Shown here piece by piece: positions 51,399-60,816 of a DNA stretch of 64,000 nt (position 1 is the stretch's first letter; the number at the start of each line of letters is the position of its first letter). The notes beneath the pieces are model-generated. The model did no database searches. It saw only the letters and a program-made list of their open reading frames with translations, and was not told the DNA's origin. Source of the stretch: Desulfosporosinus sp. OT (GTDB lineage: Bacteria > Bacillota > Desulfitobacteriia > Desulfitobacteriales > Desulfitobacteriaceae); the NCBI RefSeq assembly GCF_000224515.1, contig NZ_AGAF01000167.1, positions 1-64,000 of the forward strand. Reading direction: 5' to 3'. The position numbers and the translations under genes were made by a program.

Positions 51399-52622
51399 TT
51401 ACTCCAGATTCTTAACCTGAAGGAGTTTAGGGAACATCCGCATCCAGATTACGGCTACAACTATAGTTCCTATACCGCCGATCAACACTGATGGTATAGT
51501 ACCAAACCAGGAAGCAGTTAATCCTGACTCAAACTCTCCCAGTTGATTTGAGGTTCCAACAAACAACATATTAACCGCGCTAACTCTCCCACGCATTTCA
51601 TCGGGTGTCTTAAGCTGAACAAGAGAGGACCTGATAACCACACTAATAACGTCTGATGCTCCAAGTACAATGAGCGCAGCGACCGACAAGACGAAAGACG
51701 TTGATACAGCAAAAATAATGGTCGCGATTCCAAATACAATGACAGCAATAAACATGATTTTCCCCACACGCTCTCGTAAAGGATGACGTGCTAAAACCGC
51801 TGACATCAATAGTGCTCCGACAGCTGGAGCAGCCCGTAGGATTCCCAATCCAACGGGACCGACGTAAAAAATATCCTGAGCATAAATCGGTAATAATGCT
51901 GTTGCTCCACCAAGCAACACTGCAAAGAGATCCAGGGATATCGCCCCAAGTAGTTCCGATTTGCTTCGAATGAAGCTAATCCCCGCAAATAACGAACGCC
52001 TGTTAATTTCATTACGTTTAAAAGTTGTCCCTCGAATTTGAAGTTGAGAGGCGAACAAACTCGATATTAGAAAAAGTAAGCTAATAACTAAGTAAACCGT
52101 CGTAGGACCAAAAACATAGAGAAATCCGCCCAGTGCCGGCCCGATTATTACGGCCGTTTGGGTTAAAGAAGTAGCCCAAGCAATGGCCCGCGAAAAATGT
52201 TCAATAGCTACTAAATTAGGCATCAGGGCCTGCATAGTAGGTCCTTCAAACGCATGGACAGTACCAAATAAAAACATAATCACTAGGATGCTTTCTTTGT
52301 TGAGCCAACCATAGTAACTTCCTAGAGCTAAGGCTAAAACTCCTGCTCCCTCAACAAATTGACAAACGGTAAGAATTACACGTCGATTATAACGATCAGC
52401 TACGTGACCCACCATAAGAGTAAGCAGAACCATGGGTAAGAACTGAACCAAGCCGACAAGGCCAAGATAAAACGAACTTTTAGTAAGTTCATATATTTGC
52501 CAGCCTACAATAACAGCCAACATCTGTGAGGCTAACGTAGTGGACACACGTGCAAAACAAATCAAGACAAATGATTTATTACGCAGGAGTTCCATATTTG
52601 TATTTAAATTTGATGAATCCAT
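51399..52622 (-). CDS. Major facilitator superfamily permease
   Basis: The product of about 407 residues has 12 membrane segments and the MFS loop motif GHVADRYNRRVILTVCQ. The sequence resembles the MFS_3/EntS group of exporters (FARVSTTLASQMLAVIVGWQIYELT). The substrate is unknown. AAGGAG precedes the ATG at 52622. No regulator is adjacent. Confidence 0.88.
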   Translation of the reverse strand: MDSSNLNTNMELLRNKSFVLICFARVSTTLASQMLAVIVGWQIYELTKSSFYLGLVGLVQFLPMVLLTLMVGHVADRYNRRVILTVCQFVEGAGVLALALGSYYGWLNKESILVIMFLFGTVHAFEGPTMQALMPNLVAIEHFSRAIAWATSLTQTAVIIGPALGGFLYVFGPTTVYLVISLLFLISSLFASQLQIRGTTFKRNEINRRSLFAGISFIRSKSELLGAISLDLFAVLLGGATALLPIYAQDIFYVGPVGLGILRAAPAVGALLMSAVLARHPLRERVGKIMFIAVIVFGIATIIFAVSTSFVLSVAALIVLGASDVISVVIRSSLVQLKTPDEMRGRVSAVNMLFVGTSNQLGEFESGLTASWFGTIPSVLIGGIGTIVVAVIWMRMFPKLLQVKNLE

Positions 52623-52848
52623 TTTGAACTCCTTTTCATACAAAGATCCTACTGGATAACTTATCTTGAAAAATAACGATGATGATAGCATAAAAAACTA
52701 ACCTATGTCGTGTTCCATTAAAAAGCAGCCTTACTCTAAGGCAATATACCTTAAAGCAAGGCCACGATATTAAAAATAATTTACGCTTGACACTTTGTAA
52801 TATTGTACACGACAGCCAATTGAAAAACCCTTACCGTATGCTTTTCTC

Positions 52849-53508
52849 TTATTTAATATTTCCAGCGAACCTTGCTCCCATTGCAAAGGCCTTTTCACAA
52901 TCCTTAGGAAATTCTTCTTTCCGTCTCTTGGCTTTCTGAGCTTCATCGAACCCTGTCACAACATATTTAGAATAATCGTTAAACTGATAAGTGTCAGTAA
53001 CATACAGCACTTCAGGACCCTCAGGGGCTCCAAAAATGCGCCCAATCATATTTTCGGTTCCCTTCAGAACAGGAATGTAGCCCCATTCTTGCATCGTTTT
53101 CTCATCTAAATTCATGGTGTATATAAAGCCCACCGGTATCTTCTTCTTGAAAAGAGAAGAGTAGTTTTTATCATACACTAGGTACGGGAATGTCATCCGT
53201 TCCATGAATGACCTCATCTCACCCGTAACATTCCCAAAATAGATAGGTGAACCAAGGATAATCGCATCAGCATTATCAATTTTCTCTAGGATCGCGGTCA
53301 GGTCATCCTTAACCGCACATTTACCGTAACTTTTTCCATCTTTCAATTTACAGGCAAAACAGCTAATACATCCTTTAAAGTTGAGATCATAAAGATGGAC
53401 GAGCTCAGTCTTAGCTCCTTGCGCAGCCGCACCTTCTAGTGCTTTATTTAATAAAGTTGCAGTATTTTCATTTTTTCTCGGACTTCCATTAATAGCTAAT
53501 ACGTTCAT
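52849..53508 (-). CDS. Flavodoxin-like NAD(P)H-dependent FMN reductase family protein
   Basis: The 219-residue protein has the FMN_red start VLAINGSPRKNENTATLLNKAL and the cysteine segment CISCFACKLKDGKSYGKCAV, then DAIILGSPIYFGNVTGEMRSFMERM. The cysteine-bearing type is common in anaerobes and may be an iron-sulfur or thiol-containing flavodoxin. The partner is unknown. GGGGAGGT precedes the ATG. Confidence 0.88.
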   Translation of the reverse strand: MNVLAINGSPRKNENTATLLNKALEGAAAQGAKTELVHLYDLNFKGCISCFACKLKDGKSYGKCAVKDDLTAILEKIDNADAIILGSPIYFGNVTGEMRSFMERMTFPYLVYDKNYSSLFKKKIPVGFIYTMNLDEKTMQEWGYIPVLKGTENMIGRIFGAPEGPEVLYVTDTYQFNDYSKYVVTGFDEAQKAKRRKEEFPKDCEKAFAMGARFAGNIK

Positions 53509-53719
53509 TACTACTACCTCCCCATTGCATTCGTCGAAAGAAATGTTCTACTTGAGTATATATGACTTCATAGCAAAAGGTAAGTATGTACTTTTATGTA
53601 AGGTACTATGCAAAAGGAAAGTAGCTATGGCAAGGACAGTTAATCACAAATGTAACCGCAAGCAAACTAAAGAAGTCATCAGAACTTTCCTGTTCCATGC
53701 TGCTCAATCACTCACATTC

Positions 53720-54328
53720 CGTACCTCGGACGCAGTGTGAGTAGAGTAAGCCCTGGCGACCGACCTCAAACGATGAACTAAAGTCATGCAAATTATGCAA
53801 CCTAGAACCCGCCCCCCAGCCAGCTTTATTTCTGACGGTGCACATAAAAGTGCCGTCTCCCACATTCCGTTCCTCGGACCCCAGCCCAGGACGCAGTGTG
53901 ACACGAGCGTGAGGTCTCTATGTAAGCAGAACAGTAAACTTCCGTTCAAGCGACCGACCCCAAAGACGGGGCAGCGCACAAGGACGTGCGCTGCCGCCAA
54001 TGCGCCAAGGTCCCTTCTCGCCGTCCTTGGCTTCAGGGACACTCGGCCATCCTGCAAGAAGGCTAATACGTGCGAAGACAGTGTCTTCGGGCCAGCGGAT
54101 GGCGCTTTTGGCACGATAGTCTCCAGTGACGATAGTCTCCAGTGGAGACTATCGCCGAAGCCGTGATCCCCAAAGGAATACCTACCGGCGTAGGATTAAT
54201 ATCGCCGAAGCCGCGATCCCGAAAGGAATACTTTCCGGCGTAGGATGAACCCCGCTCCCCATAGCCGGGAGCTTGAACGGTTAGTTTGCTCTGCGTCGTA
54301 GGCACCGAGCGCTGTGTCACACAAGTCC
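53720..54328 (-). repeat. R2 structured repeat, copy D (long form)
   Basis: Read on the minus strand it begins GGACTTGTGTGACACAGCGC at 54328, inside the last codons of engB. The outer helices match copy A (GTGTGACAC/GTGTCACAC, CCGTTCAAGC/GCTTGAACGG). The apical arm resembles copy B, with GATAGTCTCC/GGAGACTATC and GAAGACACTGTCTTC hairpins, and holds an exact-length tandem pair of 50-bp units (54151-54200, 54201-54250). The 3' GACGGCAC hairpin is at about 53836-53860. Confidence 0.8.
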
Positions 54329-54910
54329 CAGAATCTCTTCAAACGCCTCGTGCAATTCTTTTACCCCGACCCCCGATTCAGCTGAAAAAGGCAGAATCAG
54401 AGAGACATCTGGAACATCTAACGCCTTGGCTATAACATTCAAGTGTTTGGGCCACTGTCCACGCGAAACCTTATCTACCTTCGTCGCTACAACCAAGGTT
54501 GGAACTTCCATCGTACGTAACCACTGCTGCATTTCAATATCTTCGATACTCGGCGCATGGCGGATATCTACAATTTGAAGCACCGCCCGCAGCGACTCCC
54601 GCTTCTTAAGATACGTTTCCATCATAGGACCCCATTGTGCATTTACTGTCTTGGCGACTTTAGCATAGCCGTAACCCGGTAAATCGACAAGAAACCAAGC
54701 ATCATTGACACTGTAGAAATTGAGAGTTTGCGTTTTTCCGGGTGTATTCCCCGTCCGCGCAAGGTTACGGCGCCCTAGAAATTTGTTAATTAGCGAGGAT
54801 TTACCCACATTTGACCGTCCAGCCATCGCAATCTCGGGTAAGCCACCGACAGGGTACTGATCGTGTTTAACAGCAGACGCCACATATTCTGCTTTCCGGA
54901 TAACTATCAA
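54317..54910 (-). CDS. engB: Ribosome biogenesis GTPase EngB/YsxC
   Basis: The 197-residue GTPase has G1 MAGRSNVGKSSLINKFLG, G3 DLPGYGYAKV, G4 ATKVDKV and G5 FSAESGVG. It is needed for 50S subunit assembly. The start is a TTG at 54910 after a weak GGTGA site. The final codons GGA CTT GTG TGA are the first 12 bases of R2 copy D, so the repeat supplies the last three residues and the stop. A terminator stands between lon and this gene. Confidence 0.94.
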   Translation of the reverse strand: MIVIRKAEYVASAVKHDQYPVGGLPEIAMAGRSNVGKSSLINKFLGRRNLARTGNTPGKTQTLNFYSVNDAWFLVDLPGYGYAKVAKTVNAQWGPMMETYLKKRESLRAVLQIVDIRHAPSIEDIEMQQWLRTMEVPTLVVATKVDKVSRGQWPKHLNVIAKALDVPDVSLILPFSAESGVGVKELHEAFEEILGLV

Positions 54911-54937
54911 GGTTTCACCATCTTTCTAAAAACGGAT

Positions 54938-54968
54938 AGACAGATGCCCTGATACTGGGCATCTGTCT
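54938..54968 (-). terminator. Terminator between lon and engB
   Basis: AGACAGATGCCC, a 7-base loop and GGGCATCTGTCT form a perfect 12-bp stem. It lies just downstream of lon on the minus strand and 28 bp before the engB start; the T-tract is weak. Confidence 0.65.
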
Positions 54969-55042
54969 AATTAATTCATAACCCAACGCCATGCAACCGG
55001 TCGAAGGTGCAATGTGACCTCTTCTTAATCGTTCATCCGCGC

Positions 55043-57475
55043 TTACGATTTCCACACAGGCGCTTCCTCTGGTCTTGAATCTGTAACTGGTATTCCCTCT
55101 TTAGTAAAGACGGAATGACTTGGGACTGAAACATCTGCTCCGGGAACTTCATCCGAATGGGCCAGCGGTAAGAGAGCAAGTTTCAGCACGTCTTCAATCC
55201 GACTAACAAAGTGGAATTCCAGCAATTTACGAACATTCTCCGGCACATCTTCCAGATCCTTGCGATTTTCCTCTGGAAGGAGCACGACTTTACTTCCAGC
55301 CCGATGAGCTGCCAAGACTTTTTCTTTTACACCACCGATAGGCAAAACGTTGCCACGCAAGGTTATTTCACCAGTCATGGCGAGATCTGCGCGCACCGCT
55401 CGCTTGGACAGGGCAGAGGCCATCGCCGTTGCCATGGTTACTCCAGCGGAAGGACCATCTTTAGGAATAGCGCCTTCCGGGACATGAATGTGGAGGTCTG
55501 TGCGATCATAAAAGTCTTCTTCTATTCCCAGTTCAAGTGCATAGGCTCGAATAAAGGTCCAAGCCGCTTGGGCGGATTCTTTCATCACATCTCCCAATTG
55601 ACCAGTTAACGTCAGTCTTCCTTTGCCTGGCAATGGAGTTACCTCAACGGTTAAAACGACTCCACCGACTTCCGTGAACGCCAATCCCGTTACAGCACCG
55701 ATTTCAGGAGCCTTCGCCGCTACTTGGAAGTGGTAACGAGGCACACCCAGCGCTTTCCCGAGATCTTCAACTGTCAAAGCATGCGGTTCCCATTCCTTTT
55801 TCACCCAGAGAATGGCTATTTTACGACAAAGATTAGCTACCTCTCGTTCTAGGTTCCGTACTCCCGATTCTCGCGTATAGCCCTGAACCAGCTTGAGAAG
55901 AACCTCGTCATCCATGGTTACGACATCTGGTTTTAGTCCATGTGATTCCATCTGCTTTGGTACGAGGTAACGCTTAGCAATATTGACCTTCTCATCTTCT
56001 GTATACCCACTGAGGGTGATGACCTCCATCCGATCCAAGAGTGGACGAGGAATCGTGTGCAATGTATTGGCGGTCAACACAAAAAGTGTTTGCGATAGAT
56101 CGAAAGGAACTTCCATGTAATGATCTGTGAAGGTACTATTTTGTTCAGGATCAAGAACCTCTAGCAGAGCAGAAGCGGGATCCCCCCGGAAATCTGAGGT
56201 CATCTTATCTATTTCATCCAGGAGAAAAACCGAATTGCGTGTCCCTGCCGTCCGAACCCCCTGAATAATCCGTCCGGGTAATGCCCCGATATATGTGCGG
56301 CGATGCCCTCTAATCTCAGCCTCATCTCGTAACCCGCCCAAGGACATACGTACGAATTTGCGATCTAATGACCGGGCAATGGATTTAGCTAAGGATGTTT
56401 TGCCAACTCCCGGCGGACCTACTAAACATAGAATCGGACTTTTCATTTTGGGTGTCAGTTTGCGAATCGCCAGAAACTCCAGAATCCGTTCCTTTATTTT
56501 CTCTAAACCGTAGTGATCCTCGTTTAAAATATCTTCAGCCTTTTGTAAATCAATCTTATCTTTCGATGCCTTTCCCCAAGGAAGGGCGAGAATCCAGTCT
56601 AGATAAGTACGTACAACCGTACCCTCAGCTGAGGACGGAGGCATTTTTTCAAGGCGTTCAATTTCTTTGAGTGCTTTTTGCTCAACCTCTTTGGGGCACT
56701 TAGCCTTAGCTACCTTTTCTCGGTATTCCTCTGCCTCAACCAGACGCTCATCTTTATCCCCAAGTTCTTTCTGGATGGCTTTCATTTGCTCCCGTAAATA
56801 GTATTCCTTTTGTGCCTTATCCATTTGCTTGCGTACTCGTTGACCAATCCGTCGTTCCAATTCCATGATCTCGATTTCACGCATTATAAGTTCTGTCAAA
56901 CGTTCCAAACGCACCTCAATCACCATTGCTTCCAGAATCGTTTGCTTATCGGGCACTTTAAGGTTAAGGTGGGAAGCTACGATATCGGCTAATTGGCCTG
57001 GTTCCTCCACCGCTAAAACCGTTCCTAAGGTTTCTACAGGGACGCGTTTACTAAGCTTAGCATACTCTTCAAACTGATGAGTCATGCCGCGAATTAACGT
57101 TTCTAATTCCGTCGTAAGGGCTCTCTTTTCCTCAGAAAATTCTTCGACGCGTACCTTGAAATACTTGTCTTCCTCTAAGAATTCGAGTACCCGCCCCCGC
57201 GAAATACCTTCAACCAAGACACGCATGGTGCCTCCGGGAAGTTTTAAAAGTTGCTTGATTTCTGCTACCGTACCCATAGAATACAGATCGTCTGGGTTTG
57301 GTGAATCAATCTCTGTCTCCTTTTGGGAAGCCAAAAGAATAATTCGATCACTGAGCATGGCCTCCTCAATCGCAGCCATGGAGCGTTCTCTACCTACATC
57401 CAGATGAATAACCATATACGGGAAAACTAAAATTCCACGTAACGGGAGTAACGGTAATTCGCGTTCTTTTGTCAC
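55043..57475 (-). CDS. lon: ATP-dependent protease Lon
   Basis: The 810-residue protease has an N-terminal LAN domain ([23 protein letters not shown]), a long coiled coil, an AAA module ([28 protein letters not shown]) and a Ser-Lys protease domain with the catalytic Ser in [15 protein letters not shown] and Lys in [14 protein letters not shown]. It degrades misfolded and regulatory proteins. The start is a GTG after GGGGGG. A terminator separates it from the upstream lonB. Confidence 0.96.
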   Translation of the reverse strand: MTKERELPLLPLRGILVFPYMVIHLDVGRERSMAAIEEAMLSDRIILLASQKETEIDSPNPDDLYSMGTVAEIKQLLKLPGGTMRVLVEGISRGRVLEFLEEDKYFKVRVEEFSEEKRALTTELETLIRGMTHQFEEYAKLSKRVPVETLGTVLAVEEPGQLADIVASHLNLKVPDKQTILEAMVIEVRLERLTELIMREIEIMELERRIGQRVRKQMDKAQKEYYLREQMKAIQKELGDKDERLVEAEEYREKVAKAKCPKEVEQKALKEIERLEKMPPSSAEGTVVRTYLDWILALPWGKASKDKIDLQKAEDILNEDHYGLEKIKERILEFLAIRKLTPKMKSPILCLVGPPGVGKTSLAKSIARSLDRKFVRMSLGGLRDEAEIRGHRRTYIGALPGRIIQGVRTAGTRNSVFLLDEIDKMTSDFRGDPASALLEVLDPEQNSTFTDHYMEVPFDLSQTLFVLTANTLHTIPRPLLDRMEVITLSGYTEDEKVNIAKRYLVPKQMESHGLKPDVVTMDDEVLLKLVQGYTRESGVRNLEREVANLCRKIAILWVKKEWEPHALTVEDLGKALGVPRYHFQVAAKAPEIGAVTGLAFTEVGGVVLTVEVTPLPGKGRLTLTGQLGDVMKESAQAAWTFIRAYALELGIEEDFYDRTDLHIHVPEGAIPKDGPSAGVTMATAMASALSKRAVRADLAMTGEITLRGNVLPIGGVKEKVLAAHRAGSKVVLLPEENRKDLEDVPENVRKLLEFHFVSRIEDVLKLALLPLAHSDEVPGADVSVPSHSVFTKEGIPVTDSRPEEAPVWKS

Positions 57476-57543
57476 TAATATCCCCCCTATTGAAAAAATA
57501 AACGAGAATCAGTCGTACACCAAACCATTATTCGCAAAAAAGA

Positions 57544-57561
57544 CACACTAGAGCTAGTGTG
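57544..57561 (-). terminator. Terminator of lonB
   Basis: On the minus strand CACACTAG, CT, CTAGTGTG is followed by TCTTTTTT. It lies 23 bp after the lonB stop codon. Confidence 0.75.
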
Positions 57562-57583
57562 CCAAACTTATTCTTGAACTATT

Positions 57584-59332
57584 CTAACATGTTTTGCCCC
57601 GTTCAGGCAAATTCAGGGCTACGTTGTTTACGACTTTGTTAAGTGCTAAATCCAGACAATTTAAAACCTCTTCAAGTGGAGGACGCATCTCCGTCTTTTC
57701 AAGTTTAATATCTGAGGCAATGGATAATTCTAAAACCTGAGAGAGTTCTTCTACTGGTATAACTTCGATTTCTCTGTTTAATTCCGCAAAGCGTTCCTGC
57801 CAGTTTTCCTTGGGAATCAGTACCCGTTGGCATCCGGCCTGCTTCGCTGCTTCAATCTTAGCTGCCACACCACCCACGGGTTTGACACGTCCTCTAATAG
57901 AAAGTTCCCCAGTCATAGCTATGTAATTATCCACCTTTTGCTGGCGAATTGCAGATACGATTGCCGTCGCAATAGCAATCCCGGCGGATGGTCCATCGAC
58001 AGGCCCGCCGCCTGGAAAATTCACGTGCAGATCGAAGTTCCGAGGTTCAATTCCCATTTGCCGCCTTAAAACGGTCAAGACATTTTCCACTGAACTGCGA
58101 GCCATGCTCTTGCGGCGTGTTTTCTTACCTTCACTCCCTTGTTCTTCTTCCTCGACGATTCCGGTCACCAAAAGCACACCTGTGCCCGAAGCTACCGGCA
58201 GGGCAGTTACTTCCAACTCCAGAAGCATTCCCATATTGGGTCCGTATACGGCCAGACCATTAACCACTCCCATACTAGCTTCGGTCGGTATTTTTCTATC
58301 GGGCCGCGGCACATATTGCCCGGTTGTGACGACCCATTCTACAATATCCACGTCGACCTGCGCTAACTGATCTGTTAAAGCGACTCCGGCTGCTAACTGG
58401 ACCATATTAACGGCCTCACGGCCATTAGCGGCAAACTGTTTGATGACCTCAAGCGCAGCCGGGGTAATGGGCATTTCCATCTTTGCCGCGGCCACTTGAG
58501 CGATTTCCGCGATTTCGTCGGGAAGCAAGCCTCGAAAATAGACTTCCATGCAGCGGGAACGAATCGCTGGCGGAATTTCTTCAGGACTGCGTGTCGTTGC
58601 CCCCACAAGGCGAAAATCTGCGGGCAGGCCGTTTTGAAAAATATCATGAATATGTTGGGGAATATTGGGATCTTCAGAACTATAATAGGCACTTTCAAGA
58701 ATTACTTTGCGATCCTCTAAAACCTTTAAAAGTTTGTTAATTTGAATTGGATGAAGTTCTCCTATTTCATCAATAAAAAGCAGCCCGCCATGCGCTTTGG
58801 TAACCGCCCCTTGTTTTGGTTGAGGAATTCCCGCTAAGCCCATGGCTCCGGCCCCTTGGTATATCGGATCATGCACTGAACCAATCAAAGGATCGGCGAT
58901 CCCTCGTTCATCAAAGCGGGCAGTTGCTCCATCAATTTCAGTGAAGTGAGCGTTTTCCTTAAACGGAGACAGAGAGTTCTTTTTAGCTTCTTCCAAGATT
59001 AACCGGGCTGCGGCAGTTTTACCCACACCAGGAGCTCCATAGATCAGGACATGTTGTGGGTTCGGACCACATAAAGCAGCTCGCAATGCTTTGATCCCCT
59101 CTTTTTGCCCGATAATCTCATCAAAATGAACTGGACGTGTTTTTTCAGACAAAGGAGTAGTTAAAGCAATCCTGCGCATAGTTTGTAATTTTTCAAGTTC
59201 CTTACGTGACTCTCGTTCAATCGAGACCTTATTTCCCTGTTGAGTCTTGAGCATACCCCAAAAATAAAGCCCGATAACAACGGCGAAAACCAACTGGACA
59301 ACCATGACTATTCCACTTAGACCATTCATCAT
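57584..59332 (-). CDS. lonB: ATP-dependent protease LonB
   Basis: The product of about 582 residues has an N-terminal membrane segment (about 6-26), an AAA module with LIYGAPGVGKTAAARLILEEA and LLFIDEIGELHPIQ, and a Lon-type protease domain with PVDGPSAGIAIATAIV and VKPVGGVAAKIEAAKQAG. The LonB subfamily of Firmicutes lacks the large LAN domain and works in the forespore in Bacillus. The ATG at 59332 has GGGAGG upstream; 59377 is the longer alternative. The order clpX-lonB-lon-engB is conserved in related genomes. Confidence 0.94.
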   Translation of the reverse strand: MMNGLSGIVMVVQLVFAVVIGLYFWGMLKTQQGNKVSIERESRKELEKLQTMRRIALTTPLSEKTRPVHFDEIIGQKEGIKALRAALCGPNPQHVLIYGAPGVGKTAAARLILEEAKKNSLSPFKENAHFTEIDGATARFDERGIADPLIGSVHDPIYQGAGAMGLAGIPQPKQGAVTKAHGGLLFIDEIGELHPIQINKLLKVLEDRKVILESAYYSSEDPNIPQHIHDIFQNGLPADFRLVGATTRSPEEIPPAIRSRCMEVYFRGLLPDEIAEIAQVAAAKMEMPITPAALEVIKQFAANGREAVNMVQLAAGVALTDQLAQVDVDIVEWVVTTGQYVPRPDRKIPTEASMGVVNGLAVYGPNMGMLLELEVTALPVASGTGVLLVTGIVEEEEQGSEGKKTRRKSMARSSVENVLTVLRRQMGIEPRNFDLHVNFPGGGPVDGPSAGIAIATAIVSAIRQQKVDNYIAMTGELSIRGRVKPVGGVAAKIEAAKQAGCQRVLIPKENWQERFAELNREIEVIPVEELSQVLELSIASDIKLEKTEMRPPLEEVLNCLDLALNKVVNNVALNLPERGKTC

Positions 59333-59415
59333 GTACTCATTTCCTCCCTGTAATATCCCTTGTGTTAGTATTGCCACAGGGTGGAAAATAAAACATCAAA
59401 ATGGCAAAGTACAAT

Positions 59416-59454
59416 AAAAACACCAGAGTAACTCAACAGCTACTCCGGTGTTTT
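59416..59454 (-). terminator. Terminator of clpX
   Basis: On the minus strand AAAACACCGGAGTA, a 10-base loop and TACTCTGGTGTTTTT form a stem of about 14 bp with one mismatch and a T5 tail, about 50 bp after the clpX stop codon. Confidence 0.85.
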
Positions 59455-59505
59455 ATATTTTTAGGACACTTATTTAGATGAAGTCCAACTAAACTCAAAC
59501 CTCGC

Positions 59506-60774
59506 CTAAGCAGACTCTTCCTTCTTGTTGCCTTTTTTGACTTTATCCGTCATAACGAGCAAAGGTTCTTCTTTCTTCAGGACTACCTCATGCGTAATGA
59601 CACATTTCATGACATCATTGCGTGAAGGTAGGTCGTACATCACATTGAGCATGAGTTCCTCAACAATAGCCCTCAGACCGCGTGCTCCGGTATTCCGGCG
59701 AATCGCTTCCGTAGCAATCGAGGCGAGTGCCGCCTCTTTAAACTCCAAGGTTACACCGTCAAGCTCCATCAACTTTTGATATTGCTTAACCAGGGCATTC
59801 TTAGGTTCAGTTAAGATACGAACCAACGCTGCTTCATCCAGTGCCTCAAGGGTTACAATTACGGGCAGACGTCCAACAAACTCAGGGATTAGCCCAAATT
59901 TTTGCAGGTCTGACGGTAAAATTTCTTTCAGAACTTCGCCGATCTTCCGATCCGCTTTGTTTTGAATGTTGGCGCCGAAACCCATGGTCTTTTGACCCGA
60001 TCGGTTTTGAATAATTTTTTCAATTCCGTCAAAGGCTCCGCCGACAATAAACAAGATATTGGTGGTATCCAACTGAATAAATTCCTGATGAGGATGCTTA
60101 CGACCACCTTGCGGGGGCACACTAGCAACCGTCCCTTCAAGAATCTTCAACAATGCCTGCTGAACCCCTTCTCCAGATACATCACGTGTAATGGAAGGGT
60201 TTTCAGACTTACGAGCGATCTTATCGATTTCGTCGATATATACAATACCTTTTTCCGCTTTTTCGACATCATAGTCAGCCGCTTGAATCAATTTGAGTAG
60301 GATATTCTCTACGTCCTCACCAACATAACCTGCTTCTGTGAGTGAAGTGGCATCCGCAATAGCAAAGGGAACATTAAGAACTTTAGCTAGAGTCGAGGCC
60401 AACAAAGTCTTTCCTGAACCTGTGGGTCCCAGCATAACGATGTTTGACTTTTGCAATTCAACATCATCAATTTTCATGCCCAGGTTGATCCGTTTGTAAT
60501 GGTTGTATACTGCGACAGAAAGTGACTTCTTGGCTTGTTCTTGACCAATAACGTATTGATCAATAATTGCCCGAATTTCTTTCGGTTTCAGTATATCCCC
60601 GATTTCAACGCCCAAGTCGTCAGTTAACTCTTCTTCAATAATCTCGTTGCAGAGTTCAATACATTCATCACAAATGTAAACGCCTGGACCGGCAACCAAC
60701 TTCTTGACTTGCTCCTGAGTCTTACCGCAAAATGAACACTTTAGTTGATTTTTGTCGTCAGTGTACTTTGCCAT
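59506..60774 (-). CDS. clpX: ATP-dependent Clp protease ATP-binding subunit ClpX
   Basis: The product of about 422 residues has the Cys4 zinc domain ([18 protein letters not shown]), Walker [19 protein letters not shown], Walker [17 protein letters not shown] and the sensor 2 part [14 protein letters not shown]. ClpX unfolds substrates for ClpP. The IGF-type loop needed to bind ClpP is expected near residue 265 and is present as IGF-like MGFGANI. The ATG at 60774 follows AGAGGTGAGAGG. clpP is not between tig and clpX. Confidence 0.95.
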   Translation of the reverse strand: MAKYTDDKNQLKCSFCGKTQEQVKKLVAGPGVYICDECIELCNEIIEEELTDDLGVEIGDILKPKEIRAIIDQYVIGQEQAKKSLSVAVYNHYKRINLGMKIDDVELQKSNIVMLGPTGSGKTLLASTLAKVLNVPFAIADATSLTEAGYVGEDVENILLKLIQAADYDVEKAEKGIVYIDEIDKIARKSENPSITRDVSGEGVQQALLKILEGTVASVPPQGGRKHPHQEFIQLDTTNILFIVGGAFDGIEKIIQNRSGQKTMGFGANIQNKADRKIGEVLKEILPSDLQKFGLIPEFVGRLPVIVTLEALDEAALVRILTEPKNALVKQYQKLMELDGVTLEFKEAALASIATEAIRRNTGARGLRAIVEELMLNVMYDLPSRNDVMKCVITHEVVLKKEEPLLVMTDKVKKGNKKEESA

Positions 60775-60816
60775 CCTCTCACCTCTATACCTCAGAATTT
60801 CCCTCACGCCGTTGTC

